The notes under the pieces are model-generated. The model searched no databases, was not told the DNA's origin, and saw only the letters and a program-made list of their open reading frames with translations. From Curvibacter sp. CHRR-16 (GTDB taxonomy: Bacteria; Pseudomonadota; Gammaproteobacteria; Burkholderiales; Burkholderiaceae_C): a DNA stretch of 64,000 bases. This document shows, in pieces, positions 1-8,375 of the stretch. Location of the stretch: the NCBI RefSeq assembly GCF_018474005.1, contig NZ_JAHCSH010000004.1:124001-188000 (forward strand). Direction: 5' to 3'. The position numbers and the translations under genes were made by a program. How positions within the stretch are numbered: the stretch's first letter is position 1; each line of letters opens with the position of its first letter.

Positions 1-123
1 CAAGTTGGGGATTTCGCTCATGCACAAGCCGTCTTGGGCAGTGGCAGCACGCGTTTGGCTGGGGCGTGTGAAAGCCGCCAAGGGCGAGCGCAGGTTCATG
101 GAAAGAGTCGAGGCGTTAGCCAT
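1..123 (-). CDS. soxG: Sarcosine oxidase gamma subunit, 5' part only
   Basis: Only the first 41 codons are present; the gene runs off the left edge of the window. The ATG (123 to 121) lies inside the end of soxA, so the genes overlap by 8 bp, as expected for translationally coupled subunits. The visible N-terminus reads MANASTLSMNL and then RSPLA. The call rests mainly on position: heterotetrameric sarcosine oxidase operons commonly run beta-delta-alpha-gamma, and gamma is the missing subunit. The gamma subunit belongs to the GcvT-like/SoxG family and has a structural role beside the alpha subunit. No catalytic feature can be judged from this fragment. Confidence 0.75.
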   Translation of the reverse strand, partial: MANASTLSMNLRSPLAAFTRPSQTRAATAQDGLCMSEIPNL

Positions 124-3121
124 GTTGGCGTTCTCCCTTGGGATCGACGAATACAGAGGACGACGCCACCTTGACCGGCATGACCTTGCCACGGGCGTAG
201 GCGTACAGGGTTTGGTCGGTGCGCTGGCTGCCTGAGCGCACCACCGCCATGGCGATGGAGCGGCCCAAGAAAGCGCTGTAGTAGCTGGAGGTCACGTGGC
301 CCAGCATGGTCGCGGGGGCCGTCCACTCGGGGCTTTCCTGCAACTGGGCCCCTTCGGGCAGCACCTGCTGCGGGTCTATCGGCAGCAAACCAACTAGCTG
401 CTTGCGGTCGGCACGGGCCGTGTCGCTGCGCGACAGGGAGCGCTTGCCCAAGAAGCTGAAACTCTTTTTCATGGACACCGCCCAGGACATACCCAAGTCC
501 AGTGGGGTCACCGAGCCGTCGGTGTCTTGGCCGACGATGATGAAGCCCTTCTCGGCGCGCAGCACGTGCATGGTTTCGGTGCCGTAGGGGGTGATATCAA
601 ACTCGGCCCCGGCAGCCATGACGGCTTCCCACAGGTCGTAGCCGTAGCCGCTTTCGACGTTGATTTCGTAGCTCACCTCACCCGAAAAGCTGACGCGGAA
701 CACGCGGCAGGGCACGCCCTGCACGGTGCTCTCGCGCCAATCCATGAACTTGAAGTTTTCGGGCGACAGGTCGAGGTCGGGGCACAGCTTGGCCAGCACC
801 GCGCGGGCTTTGGGGCCGACCAAGGCCACCGTGCTCCAGTGGTCGGTGACGGTGCTCATCCACACCTTGAGCTCGGGCCACTCGGTCTGGTGCCAGCGCT
901 CCAGCCACGTCAGCACCCGGGCTGCGCCACCGGTGGTGGTGGTCATGTAGAACTGGGTGTCGTGGATGCAGGCGGTCACGCCGTCGTCCATGACCATGCC
1001 GTTCTCGTCCAGCATCAGGCCGTAGCGGCACTTGCCGGGGGCCAGTTGGCTCCAGGCGTTGCTGTACACGCGGTTGAGGAACTCGCGGGCATCGGGGCCG
1101 TCGATCTGGATCTTGCCCAGCGTGGAGGCGTCCATCACGGCCACGCCATTGCGGGCGGCCAAGCATTCGCGGTTGACGGCGGCGTGGATGTCTTCACCGG
1201 GTTTGGGGAAGTACCAAGGACGCATCCACTGGCCCACAGGTTCCAACTCAGCGTGGCGGGCGACGTGGGAGGCGTGGCAGGCTGTGTAGCGGCTGGGCTC
1301 CAGCGTGTCGCCCTCCATGGTGCCTGCCAGCACGCCCAGGCTGACCGGGGTGTAGGCGGGGCGGTAGGTGGTGGTGCTGACCTCGGCCACAGGGCGACCC
1401 AAGGCCTTGGCGGCGATCACAAAACCGTTCACGTTGGAGAGCTTGCCTTGGTCGGTGCCAAAGCCCAGTGCGGTAAAGCGCTTGACGTGCTCGATGTGCT
1501 GCCAGTTCTCTCGGATGGACAGTTCGATGTCGGCTGCGGTGACGTCGTTTTGGTAGTCCACAAAGGCTTTGGCACCCTCGCCTTCTGGCAGCAAGTCGGG
1601 CAGGCGGTACATGGGGCGGGCAACGGCACGGCCGGGGGCTTTCACAGCCGGGGTGTGCAGTGCGCCGGGGCGGCCCAGCTCCGCCAACACGGCTTGCATG
1701 GCTTGGGTGGTCTGGGCCAAGCAGTCGACCCACTCAAAAGCGCCCGTGACTGCGCCCACGCAGGCCACGCCGGGGCGGCCTTCCCGTGGCACATGGAAAG
1801 CGGCCAGCGTTTCACTCCAAATGGGGCGGCGGCCATCGTGGCAGAACAAATGCACCGTGGGTGACAAGCCACCCGAGGTGAGCACCACGTCCGCGTCCAC
1901 GGTTTTGCCTTCGCCAATGGCTTTGTCTTCGGTTTCGTGCAAACGGGTCAGCTGCACGCCTGTCACGGCGCGGCCACCCAGCACTTTGGCAATGCCATGG
2001 CCGGGCAGCACCTCGATGCCTGCGGGCAAGTCTGCTGGGCGGGCGTGGGCACGCACATCGGCCACCACCACCTTGGCCCCCGCTTGGTGCAAGGCCCGGG
2101 CGGCGTCATAAATCAGGTCGCTGGTACCGCACAGCAGCGCTTTTTGGCCCACCAGCACGCCATAGCGCTGCAGGTAGGTTTGGGCGGCAGACACGGTCAT
2201 GACGCCGGGCACGTCGTTGTTGCCAAACACCAGGGGGCGCTCCAGCGCACCAGTGGCCAGCACCACGTGGTGGGCGCGGATTTTGTGCAGGCGCTGGCGG
2301 GGTTGGTCGGCATTGCGCTTGGCAATCGGCAGGTGGTCTTGCAGCAGCTCCACGGCCAAGGTCAGGTTTTGGTCGTACAGGCCAAAAGCGGTGGTGCGGG
2401 GCAGCAGCGTGACATGGGGCATGGCCTTGAGGGCTGCCACGGTTTGCTGCACAAAGGCAGCACCATCGCGCCCTTCGATTTGCACCCACGGGTCGGACAG
2501 GAGCCAGCCGCCCATTTCGGCTTGCTCATCCACCAGCACGGTTTTGAGGCCCGCCATGCCCGCTTGCAATGCGGCCAGCAAACCGGCTGCGCCCCCACCC
2601 ACTACCAGCACGTCCACATGGTGGTGCAGGTGGTCGTAGCGCTCGGGGTCTTCCACCTCGGGGGCGCTGCCAAAGCCTGCGAACTTGCGGATTACCGCCT
2701 CGTATGTGGGCCACAGGGCTTGTGGCCACTTGAAGGTTTTGCTGTAAAAGCCTGCGGGCATGAAGCGCGAGGCTTGGCCTAAGATGCTCTTGATGTCAAA
2801 GCCCAAGCTGGGCCAGCCCGATGTGGAGCGGGCTTTCAGGCCTGCATACACCTCGGCCTGTGTAGCCTTGATGTTGGGCACGGTGTAGGCACCTGTTTCC
2901 ATTTGCACCAGCGCGTTGGGCTCTTCAGCCCCCACACCCATGATGCCGCGTGGCCTGCCGTACTTGAAGCTGCGCGCCACCCACTGCTGGCCGTTGGCCA
3001 ACAGGGCCGATGCCAAGGTGTCGCCGGGGTGGGCGGTGTAGCTGGTGCCGTTGTATTCGAACTGGATGGTTTTGCTGGTGTCGATGCGCGCACCGGCTAC
3101 GGGAACACGGACTGCAGTCAT
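116..3121 (-). CDS. soxA: Sarcosine oxidase alpha subunit
   Basis: 1001 residues, the usual size of the alpha subunit. It takes part in oxidative demethylation of sarcosine to glycine, passing the one-carbon unit to tetrahydrofolate as methylene-THF and making H2O2. The N-terminus has the short Fer2_4-like domain (FEYNGTSYTAHPGDTLA, about residues 18-34). A Rossmann dinucleotide motif follows (VVGGGAAGLLAAL) with a nearby acidic ribose-binding segment (VLVDEQAEMGG). The last 380 residues or so form a GcvT-like aminomethyltransferase domain. The open frame extends upstream to 3295, but the ATG at 3121 overlaps the soxD stop as ATGA and gives the family N-terminus MTAVRVP, so I start there. It is the third gene of a cytoplasmic amine-catabolism operon. 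Confidence 0.95.
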   Translation of the reverse strand: MTAVRVPVAGARIDTSKTIQFEYNGTSYTAHPGDTLASALLANGQQWVARSFKYGRPRGIMGVGAEEPNALVQMETGAYTVPNIKATQAEVYAGLKARSTSGWPSLGFDIKSILGQASRFMPAGFYSKTFKWPQALWPTYEAVIRKFAGFGSAPEVEDPERYDHLHHHVDVLVVGGGAAGLLAALQAGMAGLKTVLVDEQAEMGGWLLSDPWVQIEGRDGAAFVQQTVAALKAMPHVTLLPRTTAFGLYDQNLTLAVELLQDHLPIAKRNADQPRQRLHKIRAHHVVLATGALERPLVFGNNDVPGVMTVSAAQTYLQRYGVLVGQKALLCGTSDLIYDAARALHQAGAKVVVADVRAHARPADLPAGIEVLPGHGIAKVLGGRAVTGVQLTRLHETEDKAIGEGKTVDADVVLTSGGLSPTVHLFCHDGRRPIWSETLAAFHVPREGRPGVACVGAVTGAFEWVDCLAQTTQAMQAVLAELGRPGALHTPAVKAPGRAVARPMYRLPDLLPEGEGAKAFVDYQNDVTAADIELSIRENWQHIEHVKRFTALGFGTDQGKLSNVNGFVIAAKALGRPVAEVSTTTYRPAYTPVSLGVLAGTMEGDTLEPSRYTACHASHVARHAELEPVGQWMRPWYFPKPGEDIHAAVNRECLAARNGVAVMDASTLGKIQIDGPDAREFLNRVYSNAWSQLAPGKCRYGLMLDENGMVMDDGVTACIHDTQFYMTTTTGGAARVLTWLERWHQTEWPELKVWMSTVTDHWSTVALVGPKARAVLAKLCPDLDLSPENFKFMDWRESTVQGVPCRVFRVSFSGEVSYEINVESGYGYDLWEAVMAAGAEFDITPYGTETMHVLRAEKGFIIVGQDTDGSVTPLDLGMSWAVSMKKSFSFLGKRSLSRSDTARADRKQLVGLLPIDPQQVLPEGAQLQESPEWTAPATMLGHVTSSYYSAFLGRSIAMAVVRSGSQRTDQTLYAYARGKVMPVKVASSSVFVDPKGERQHG

Positions 3122-3465
3122 GCGCTCACTCCCGTGTTGTGCAGGGCCAGTTGGGCCAAGCGCTGGGCTTGGGCATCGGGGTCGGCTTCGTACACGGCTT
3201 TGCCGTCGGCCAGCGTCCAGGTGCCTGCGATGGCGTAGCTGGCGGTGTTGCGCTTGACCACCAACACCTTGCGGCAGCCCGCACTGTGCTGCCACTGCTC
3301 CCAGTACCAGCCCTTGGTGTTGGCGCGTTTGAACAAATAGTCGCCCCAGACCTCGTCGTTCACCCCTTCTGGGTTGACGGGGCGCACCAAATAGGCGGGG
3401 CCTGCGTAGCTGAATTCCTCTTCATCGCGCAGCGCGGCGCAGTGAGGGCAGTGGAGTTGCAACAT
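3118..3465 (-). CDS. soxD: Sarcosine oxidase delta subunit
   Basis: 115 residues, typical for the small delta subunit. The N-terminal MLQLHCPHC carries the cysteine pair that, in this family, helps bind a structural zinc. The body has the family phrases DEEEFSYAGPAY and YLFKRANTKGW, followed by WQHSAGCRKVLVVKRN. Its stop overlaps the soxA start by 4 bp. A longer open frame to 3756 runs back into soxB and is not the gene. It contributes structure, not catalysis, to the complex. Confidence 0.93.
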   Translation of the reverse strand: MLQLHCPHCAALRDEEEFSYAGPAYLVRPVNPEGVNDEVWGDYLFKRANTKGWYWEQWQHSAGCRKVLVVKRNTASYAIAGTWTLADGKAVYEADPDAQAQRLAQLALHNTGVSA

Positions 3466-3509
3466 GGTTTTTGGTTTCCAAATAGCGGTATGGGGGGGCG
3501 ATGTGGTGG

Positions 3510-4766
3510 TCAGTGCGCCACAGCGGCAGCGCCGTGCTCGTCGATCAGGTGGCCGCTGGCAAAGCGGTCCAGGCTGAAAGGCGCGGCCAACGGGTGCGGG
3601 TCGTCGTGGGCGATGGTGTGGGCGAACACATGGCCCGAACCGGGCGTGGCCTTGAAGCCGCCCGTGCCCCAGCCGCAGTTGAAGTACAGCCCTTCCACCG
3701 GGGTTTTGCTGATGATGGGACAGGCATCGGGCGACACATCCACAATGCCGCCCCACTGGCGGTTCATGCGCACGCGGGAGAACTGGGGGAATAGCTCGAT
3801 GATGGCCGCTGCCGTGTGCTCGATGATGTGCGGGCTGCCGCGCTGGCCGTAGCCCAGGTAACTGTCGATGCCTGCGCCAATAACCAACTCGCCCTTGTCG
3901 GACTGGCTCAGGTAACCGTGCACGGCGTTGGACATGATGACCGTGTCGATCACGCGCTGCATGGACTCGGACACAAAGGCCTGCAGCGGGTGGCTCTCCA
4001 GCGGCAAACGCACGCCCGCCTTGGCCGCCAGCACCGAGGAGTGCCCCGCTGCCACACAGCCCACGCGGGATGTTTTCACATAGCCTTGGCTGGTTTGCAA
4101 ACCTTTGACGCGACCGCCTTCGATGTCAAAGCCTGTCACTTCGCAGTTCTCAATCAACTCCACCCCCAAGCGGCTGGCAGCACGGGCAAAGCCACGCGCC
4201 ACGGCATCGTGGTGGGCAATGCCTGCGCGGGGCTGCCAGCTGGCGCCCAGCACCGGCAAACGGCGGCTGCGGCTCACGTCCAGCTGGGGGATTCTTTCTT
4301 TCACCTCGGCAGCGTTGAGCACATGGGCGTCTATGCCTTGCAGGTGGTTGGCCGCCACGCGGCGCTCGATGTCGCGCATGTCCTGCAGCGTGTGGCCCAG
4401 GTTGAACACGCCGCGCTGGCTGAACAGCACGTTGAAGTTCAGGTCTTCGGTCAGTCCTTCCCACAGCTTCATGCCGTGTTCGTACAAAAGCGCGGCTTCA
4501 TCCCACAGGTAGTTGGAGCGAACAATGGTCGTATTGCGACAGGTGTTGCCGCTGCCCAAGTGGCCCTTTTCCAGTACGGCAATGCGCCCTACCTTGTGGT
4601 TTTTGGCCAGGTAGTAAGCCGTGGCCAAACCATGGCCACCCCCACCGACGATGACCACGTCGTACTCAGACTGGAGGCTGGCGCGTGTCCACGCAGGCTC
4701 CCATGTTTTGTGGTGGTTCAGCCCGTGTTTGAACAGGCTCCAAACGGAATATTTCTGCTGCGGCAT
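3510..4766 (-). CDS. soxB: Sarcosine oxidase beta subunit
   Basis: 418 residues, a DadA-type FAD-dependent amine oxidase that is the main catalytic subunit. The FAD Rossmann motif is [18 protein letters not shown] (about residues 36-53), and [21 protein letters not shown] follows it as the conserved second flavin contact. [16 protein letters not shown] carries the histidine pair; in the family, one histidine here holds the covalent FMN. The C-terminus has the expected flavin-proximal segment ([18 protein letters not shown]). It is the first gene of the operon, and the 289 bp upstream hold inverted repeats that may bind a regulator. Here sox means sarcosine oxidase, not sulfur oxidation. Confidence 0.95.
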   Translation of the reverse strand: MPQQKYSVWSLFKHGLNHHKTWEPAWTRASLQSEYDVVIVGGGGHGLATAYYLAKNHKVGRIAVLEKGHLGSGNTCRNTTIVRSNYLWDEAALLYEHGMKLWEGLTEDLNFNVLFSQRGVFNLGHTLQDMRDIERRVAANHLQGIDAHVLNAAEVKERIPQLDVSRSRRLPVLGASWQPRAGIAHHDAVARGFARAASRLGVELIENCEVTGFDIEGGRVKGLQTSQGYVKTSRVGCVAAGHSSVLAAKAGVRLPLESHPLQAFVSESMQRVIDTVIMSNAVHGYLSQSDKGELVIGAGIDSYLGYGQRGSPHIIEHTAAAIIELFPQFSRVRMNRQWGGIVDVSPDACPIISKTPVEGLYFNCGWGTGGFKATPGSGHVFAHTIAHDDPHPLAAPFSLDRFASGHLIDEHGAAAVAH

Positions 4767-4843
4767 ACCAATCCCAAACGCATTACCTTGATGAATGCAT
4801 TGTGGAAACGGGGCCTGCTTTGACCTTGCTCTAGCAAGACACG

Positions 4844-4881
4844 CACTTGTCTAAAAACGACAAGGTGGAAAAAGACAAGTG
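4844..4881. promoter_or_regulatory. Inverted repeat upstream of soxB, candidate operator
   Basis: CACTTGTC at 4844-4851 is matched exactly by its complement GACAAGTG at 4874-4881, with a third partial copy GACAAG at 4859-4864 between them. A second inverted repeat, CTTGCT/AGCAAG, lies at 4825-4838. All sit 59-115 bp upstream of the soxB start, where an activator or repressor site would be expected. No regulator gene lies beside the operon in this window. Confidence 0.4.
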
Positions 4882-4947
4882 GCGCTGGTGTGCTCCGAAT
4901 AACCCCTCCGCCACGCACTGCCTTGACTCTGTGGGGATATTCTATTT

Positions 4948-4966
4948 GCGTATAATTCTCATTTGC
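4948..4966. promoter_or_regulatory. Promoter -10 overlapping a Fur-box-like sequence
   Basis: A perfect TATAAT stands at 4951-4956, about 100 bp before the response-regulator start. The best -35 candidate, TTGACT at 4923-4928, is 22 bp away, longer than usual. Read on the minus strand, the same bases contain TGAGAATTATACGCA. This matches the Fur 7-1-7 consensus (TGATAATNATTATCA) at 10 of 14 defined positions and agrees with the classical 19-bp box at 12 of 19. A Fur site over the -10 would fit iron repression. This is a motif reading only. Confidence 0.45.
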
Positions 4967-5055
4967 AAAATCTTAAATTTGCGAACTGGTTTCATTTTTT
5001 AACACTGCCCACGGCAGTTTCCGTCCATTGGTGCGGCCTGTTCATCGGGGGATTT

Positions 5056-5724
5056 ATGCGCGTACTCATTGTTGAAGACGATACCCAAGTTAGCCACTGG
5101 CTCAGCACCAAGCTACAACACAGCGGGCACAACTGTCGCCTGGTGGAGGATGGGGAAGGCGCGCTAGAGTTGATCAGCCATGAAGCATTCGACGCCATCG
5201 TGCTCGATCGCATGCTGCCCGGCATGAGTGGCATTGATGTCCTCCACGCGCTGCAGCACCGCCCTCACCCCCCCGCCATGATGCTGTCAGCAGTAGACCA
5301 ACCCAGCGATCGCATTGAAGGACTGCGCGCTGGTGCCATTGACTATCTAGGAAAGCCCTTTAACTTCACAGAATTACTGCTGCGCCTAGAAGGCTTGGTC
5401 AAGCGCAATCCCCCCAACCGTAGTTCCACAGATGTACTGCAAATCGACGATTTGCGCATTGATCGCCAACTGCGCAAAGTGCAGCGCGGGGGAAAAGATA
5501 TCGACTTGACGGAGAAGGAGTACGCGCTGTTGGATGTGCTGGCAGAACACCATGGCCGCACTGTCACCCGAGCCATGCTGCTAGAAAAAGTCTGGGGCTA
5601 CCAATTCGACCCACAGACCAACTTGATTGACGTGCATGTATCCAAGCTGCGCGGCAAGATAGACCAAAAACCGAACCGGGCCATGTTGCGAACCATCCGT
5701 ACAGTGGGCTATGTCTTGGGCTGA
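5056..5724 (+). CDS. OmpR/PhoB-family response regulator
   Basis: 222 residues. An N-terminal receiver domain (MRVLIVEDD; phospho-acceptor Asp in AIVLDRMLPG; conserved Lys in YLGKPF) is joined to a C-terminal winged-helix DNA-binding domain (LTEKEYALLDVLAEH to TIRTVGYVLG). It regulates transcription when phosphorylated by the kinase encoded immediately downstream, whose start overlaps by 14 bp. The open frame reaches back to 4963, but the ATG at 5056 gives the standard N-terminus and follows a GGGGGA-like ribosome site. The target is unknown. A Fur-like box in the promoter and the nearby heme oxygenase gene make iron, heme or envelope stress plausible, but this is inference. Confidence 0.93.
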   Translation: MRVLIVEDDTQVSHWLSTKLQHSGHNCRLVEDGEGALELISHEAFDAIVLDRMLPGMSGIDVLHALQHRPHPPAMMLSAVDQPSDRIEGLRAGAIDYLGKPFNFTELLLRLEGLVKRNPPNRSSTDVLQIDDLRIDRQLRKVQRGGKDIDLTEKEYALLDVLAEHHGRTVTRAMLLEKVWGYQFDPQTNLIDVHVSKLRGKIDQKPNRAMLRTIRTVGYVLG

Positions 5725-7132
5725 AAGATTGCTGCGACTGAGCGAAACCAGCACTTTTCGCCACGCATCGCTCACCGCTTTTGTCTTTTTGTTGATGGCC
5801 TTTGGCTCCATCTTGTTGAGCAACAGACAAATTGAAAACTTCCTCGTGGAGCACGTCCGCGACATGGTGCTGGCAGACCTGCATGGGCACGAACGCAAAG
5901 CAGCGCTGCAGAATTCCAGCACCATTTCGCAAGCACTCACGCTGTCAGCACCTCGCCAACAAGACGAGAGCATTGCTTTGGTTCTCTCCCCTAGGGGTGA
6001 ACTGCTCTTTGGCGATAGCCACTTCATGAAAGCATTGCACATTGCCCCGCTACAACCTACACGCTGGCACGATGTTGTCATCCAAGACAACACGGGGCGG
6101 CCAGTGCGGATCTACGGCATGCAACTGCGTCTGCGTGATGGAGGCATTTTCTTCAGCGCTTTCAACATTTTGCCGATGCTCGAACGCGTGCGCGTCATTC
6201 CGATGGTGGCAGGTGCAGGCTTATTGGCCGTTTTGCTCAGCAGTTTGGCCATAGGCCTGTATTCCAGTGTGCGCAGCATGCGCCGGGTTGACCGCATTCG
6301 CTCAGCATTGCGCAGCTACATTGGCGGTGAGCGTGAAGCATCGGTTCCAGCGTCGTCCAATGGCGATGAATTGGACCTGCTGGGCATGGATATCAACAAC
6401 GTACTGTCCCGCATCAATGGGCTCATGGATGAAGTCAAAAGTGTGAGTAGCCACTTAGCCCATGAGCTGCGCACACCGCTAACACGGCTGCACAATCGAC
6501 TCGACTTGGTGGCAGAACGCTTGGATGGATCGCTGCGCCATGACGTTCTAGAAGCCGTCCAAGAGGCCGAGCGTATTCAACGCATGTTCAAAGCCGTACT
6601 GCGCATTGGAGAGATAGAGGCTGGTCGGTGCAACCACTCGTTTGAGTGGTTTGATGTGCGCGCACTGTTAGCCGATGTGATGGACTACTACCAGCCGCTG
6701 GCTGAAGCCCAATCCATCACTTTGCAGCTAGACAAAAGCACAGCAGGCAACCTGTTGGCAGACCGCGCCCTAGTCTTTCAAGCCCTCTCCAACATGCTGG
6801 AAAACGCTCTCAAATACGCTGGGGCCGGTGCTTCTATCACTTTGTTGGTACGTCTGCACACGGGTTATGTGGACATTGCCATCGCTGACGACGGGCCAGG
6901 CATTGCACCCGAACTGCGCGCCGAAGCCATGAAACGGTTTCGCCGCTTGCACGGCAGCGAGCACAGTGGCAGTGGCCTTGGGCTCGCACTGGTCAGCGCC
7001 ATCGCCAAATTGCACTCTGGCGAACTGGTGCTACAAGACAACGAACCACGGGGGCTCATCGTGGCATTGCGTTTAGCGGCTAACCATTGGGCGACCGAGC
7101 GCACCACACTGAGCCATGCCTTGCGCAGCTGA
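5711..7132 (+). CDS. Sensor histidine kinase
   Basis: 473 residues. It has a membrane segment near residues 20-37, a periplasmic region of about 120 residues, a second membrane segment near 162-184, a HAMP-like linker, and a HisKA dimerisation helix with the phospho-acceptor His251 in SSHLAHELRTPLTRL. The ATPase domain has an N box (LENALKYAG), a G1 box (DDGPGIAP) and a G2 box (GSGLGLALV). The first 14 bp overlap the regulator gene, so the two are translationally coupled. The periplasmic sensor region is not one I recognise, so the ligand is unknown. The gene ends 43 bp before the convergent DUF454 gene, with a palindrome between. Confidence 0.93.
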   Translation: MSWAERLLRLSETSTFRHASLTAFVFLLMAFGSILLSNRQIENFLVEHVRDMVLADLHGHERKAALQNSSTISQALTLSAPRQQDESIALVLSPRGELLFGDSHFMKALHIAPLQPTRWHDVVIQDNTGRPVRIYGMQLRLRDGGIFFSAFNILPMLERVRVIPMVAGAGLLAVLLSSLAIGLYSSVRSMRRVDRIRSALRSYIGGEREASVPASSNGDELDLLGMDINNVLSRINGLMDEVKSVSSHLAHELRTPLTRLHNRLDLVAERLDGSLRHDVLEAVQEAERIQRMFKAVLRIGEIEAGRCNHSFEWFDVRALLADVMDYYQPLAEAQSITLQLDKSTAGNLLADRALVFQALSNMLENALKYAGAGASITLLVRLHTGYVDIAIADDGPGIAPELRAEAMKRFRRLHGSEHSGSGLGLALVSAIAKLHSGELVLQDNEPRGLIVALRLAANHWATERTTLSHALRS

Positions 7133-7151
7133 AAGCCCTACACAAGGGATG

Positions 7152-7173
7152 GCAGCTAGCAACTGCTAGCTGC
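7152..7173. terminator. Palindrome between convergent genes, possible bidirectional terminator
   Basis: GCAGCTAGCA (7152-7161) and TGCTAGCTGC (7164-7173) form a perfect 10-bp inverted repeat with two bases between. As RNA it would fold with about 8 pairs and a 6-base loop. It lies 19 bp after the kinase stop and just after the stop of the convergent DUF454 gene. There is no clear U-run on either side, so intrinsic termination is plausible but not certain. Confidence 0.5.
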
Positions 7174-7175
7174 AC

Positions 7176-7607
7176 TCAGTCAGACACAGCGCTAGTAGGC
7201 TCGGGGCGTCGCCACATCCACACTGCGCCAGCTGTCATGCACAGACCTGCCAGCACCACCAACCAACGGTGAGGCACCCACACAGCCATCAGCACAAAGC
7301 AGGCACTCATCATCAACGATGCGCTGAGCTTTGTTGTGCGTGCGATCAATTTGCCACTGTGCCAGTTGCGAATCATGGGGCCAAACACGCGATGCTGGCA
7401 CAGCCATGCATGAAACCGCGGTGAGCTCTTGCTGGCTGCATAAGCAGACAAGAGCACAAACTCCGTTGTTGGCAATCCGGGAATCAGAATGGCGACCAAT
7501 CCAATGGCCAAGCTCACCCACGCCAAAATCATCCACGCAATGCGCCAGCGTGTGGCCAGCACTGGCGCGGCCTCCATGTTCGGATTCAACGATGCCTTAG
7601 CGTCCAT
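7176..7607 (-). CDS. DUF454 (YbaN-like) inner-membrane protein
   Basis: 143 residues with three or four hydrophobic segments (MILAWVSLAIGLVAILIPG; SLMMSACFVLMAV; WLVVLAGLCMTAGAVWMW). The family signature GLPTTEFVLLSAYAASKSSP, with downstream RFHAWLCQHRVFGP and IRNWH, identifies the DUF454/YbaN family of small membrane proteins of unknown role. It is 20 bp downstream of the heme oxygenase gene on the same strand and probably co-transcribed. That suggests a link to heme or iron use, but the family is widespread without heme genes, so this stays inference. Confidence 0.88.
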   Translation of the reverse strand: MDAKASLNPNMEAAPVLATRWRIAWMILAWVSLAIGLVAILIPGLPTTEFVLLSAYAASKSSPRFHAWLCQHRVFGPMIRNWHSGKLIARTTKLSASLMMSACFVLMAVWVPHRWLVVLAGLCMTAGAVWMWRRPEPTSAVSD

Positions 7608-7627
7608 ACAAAGTCCCGTGCCAGTCT

Positions 7628-8218
7628 TCAGCCCAAGTGAAAGTGCCGTTGCAGCAAATCACCAAAGCGGTCATAAGCGGCATTGGCCCCGGCAACAACG
7701 GCGTCATGCATATCCGGGGTGATAGTGTCACTGTCGAGATACGCCACAAAACGACGCCACACCACTGCGCGCCCCTCTGGATATGCAGCCAGATTGCGGG
7801 CACCGAAATCAGCAGAAAGCCCCAACTTGGCCTGCGCTTCTTTGAACAAGAAAGCGGCACCCAATGTAGAACCTTCGGACACATACAGCCAGCCCAATGC
7901 GGCCGGCATACTGACTTGCGCACTGGCAATAGCCTCTTGTGGCACAGGGGCGGCCAAATCGGTCAAATCATCGCGGGATGCTTGCTGACGACCGCGGCTA
8001 TCCAAATCGGGCACCGCAGCGCGCACTGCAGGATCGGCAAAGAGGTGCTCAATATCGCGCTGAAAAACATACTGTGCAGCCACAAAGCTCGCGTAGGCTG
8101 CACGGCTGGAGAAGGGTTGCCCACGCTCCATCAAGCGGTGCATACGCTCGTGCTGCGCATGGGTCTCTTCTTTCAGGCGGGAAGACAAGCTGGCAATCGC
8201 CGTTGCAACATCGGTCAT
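7628..8218 (-). CDS. Bacterial heme oxygenase (biliverdin-producing)
   Basis: 196 residues in the usual HemO/BphO size range. Heme oxygenases open the heme ring to biliverdin, CO and Fe2+, freeing iron or making a bilin. The N-terminal helix has the candidate proximal histidine (THAQHERMHRLM), and the distal helix has the glycine-rich WLYVSEGSTLGAAFLFK that defines bacterial members. The open frame starts at 8260, but MTDVATAIASL at 8218 gives the family N-terminus. No bacteriophytochrome or heme receptor lies in the window, so iron acquisition and bilin supply cannot be separated from context. No clear Fur box was seen upstream. The next gene downstream is the DUF454 membrane protein. Confidence 0.87.
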   Translation of the reverse strand: MTDVATAIASLSSRLKEETHAQHERMHRLMERGQPFSSRAAYASFVAAQYVFQRDIEHLFADPAVRAAVPDLDSRGRQQASRDDLTDLAAPVPQEAIASAQVSMPAALGWLYVSEGSTLGAAFLFKEAQAKLGLSADFGARNLAAYPEGRAVVWRRFVAYLDSDTITPDMHDAVVAGANAAYDRFGDLLQRHFHLG

Positions 8219-8273
8219 AGATGGTTTTCTTTCTCGTAAAAAATCACACAAAACACACACCCCCGACAGGAGG

Positions 8274-8288
8274 CCCAGCTGGGTTTTT
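8274..8288. other. Palindrome followed by a T-run
   Basis: CCCAGCTGGG (8274-8283) is followed by TTTTT on the plus strand, which resembles a short intrinsic terminator reading rightward. No plus-strand gene lies upstream to use it. It sits between the end of the M50-HlyD gene and the heme oxygenase start, both on minus. It could instead be part of the heme oxygenase leader. Confidence 0.3.
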
Positions 8289-8375
8289 ATAGGAGCCGCC
8301 TCGGCCTGTCACGTTAAGTTCACTTCATATTCCAAGCATGCCGCTATGCTTTGGCACACCCGCAAAGGCAAGGGA

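Noticed and set aside
527-1864. 445-codon plus-strand ORF
   Set aside because: It is antisense to soxA in high-GC DNA and its translation is low-complexity His/Gly/Ala without motifs.
4718-4918. Small minus ORF before soxB
   Set aside because: It overlaps the soxB start in another frame and lacks a ribosome site; the region is better explained as control DNA.
8274-8288. Intrinsic terminator CCCAGCTGGG plus T-run
   Set aside because: It reads on plus, where no gene precedes it; on minus no T-run follows. Kept only as a palindrome.
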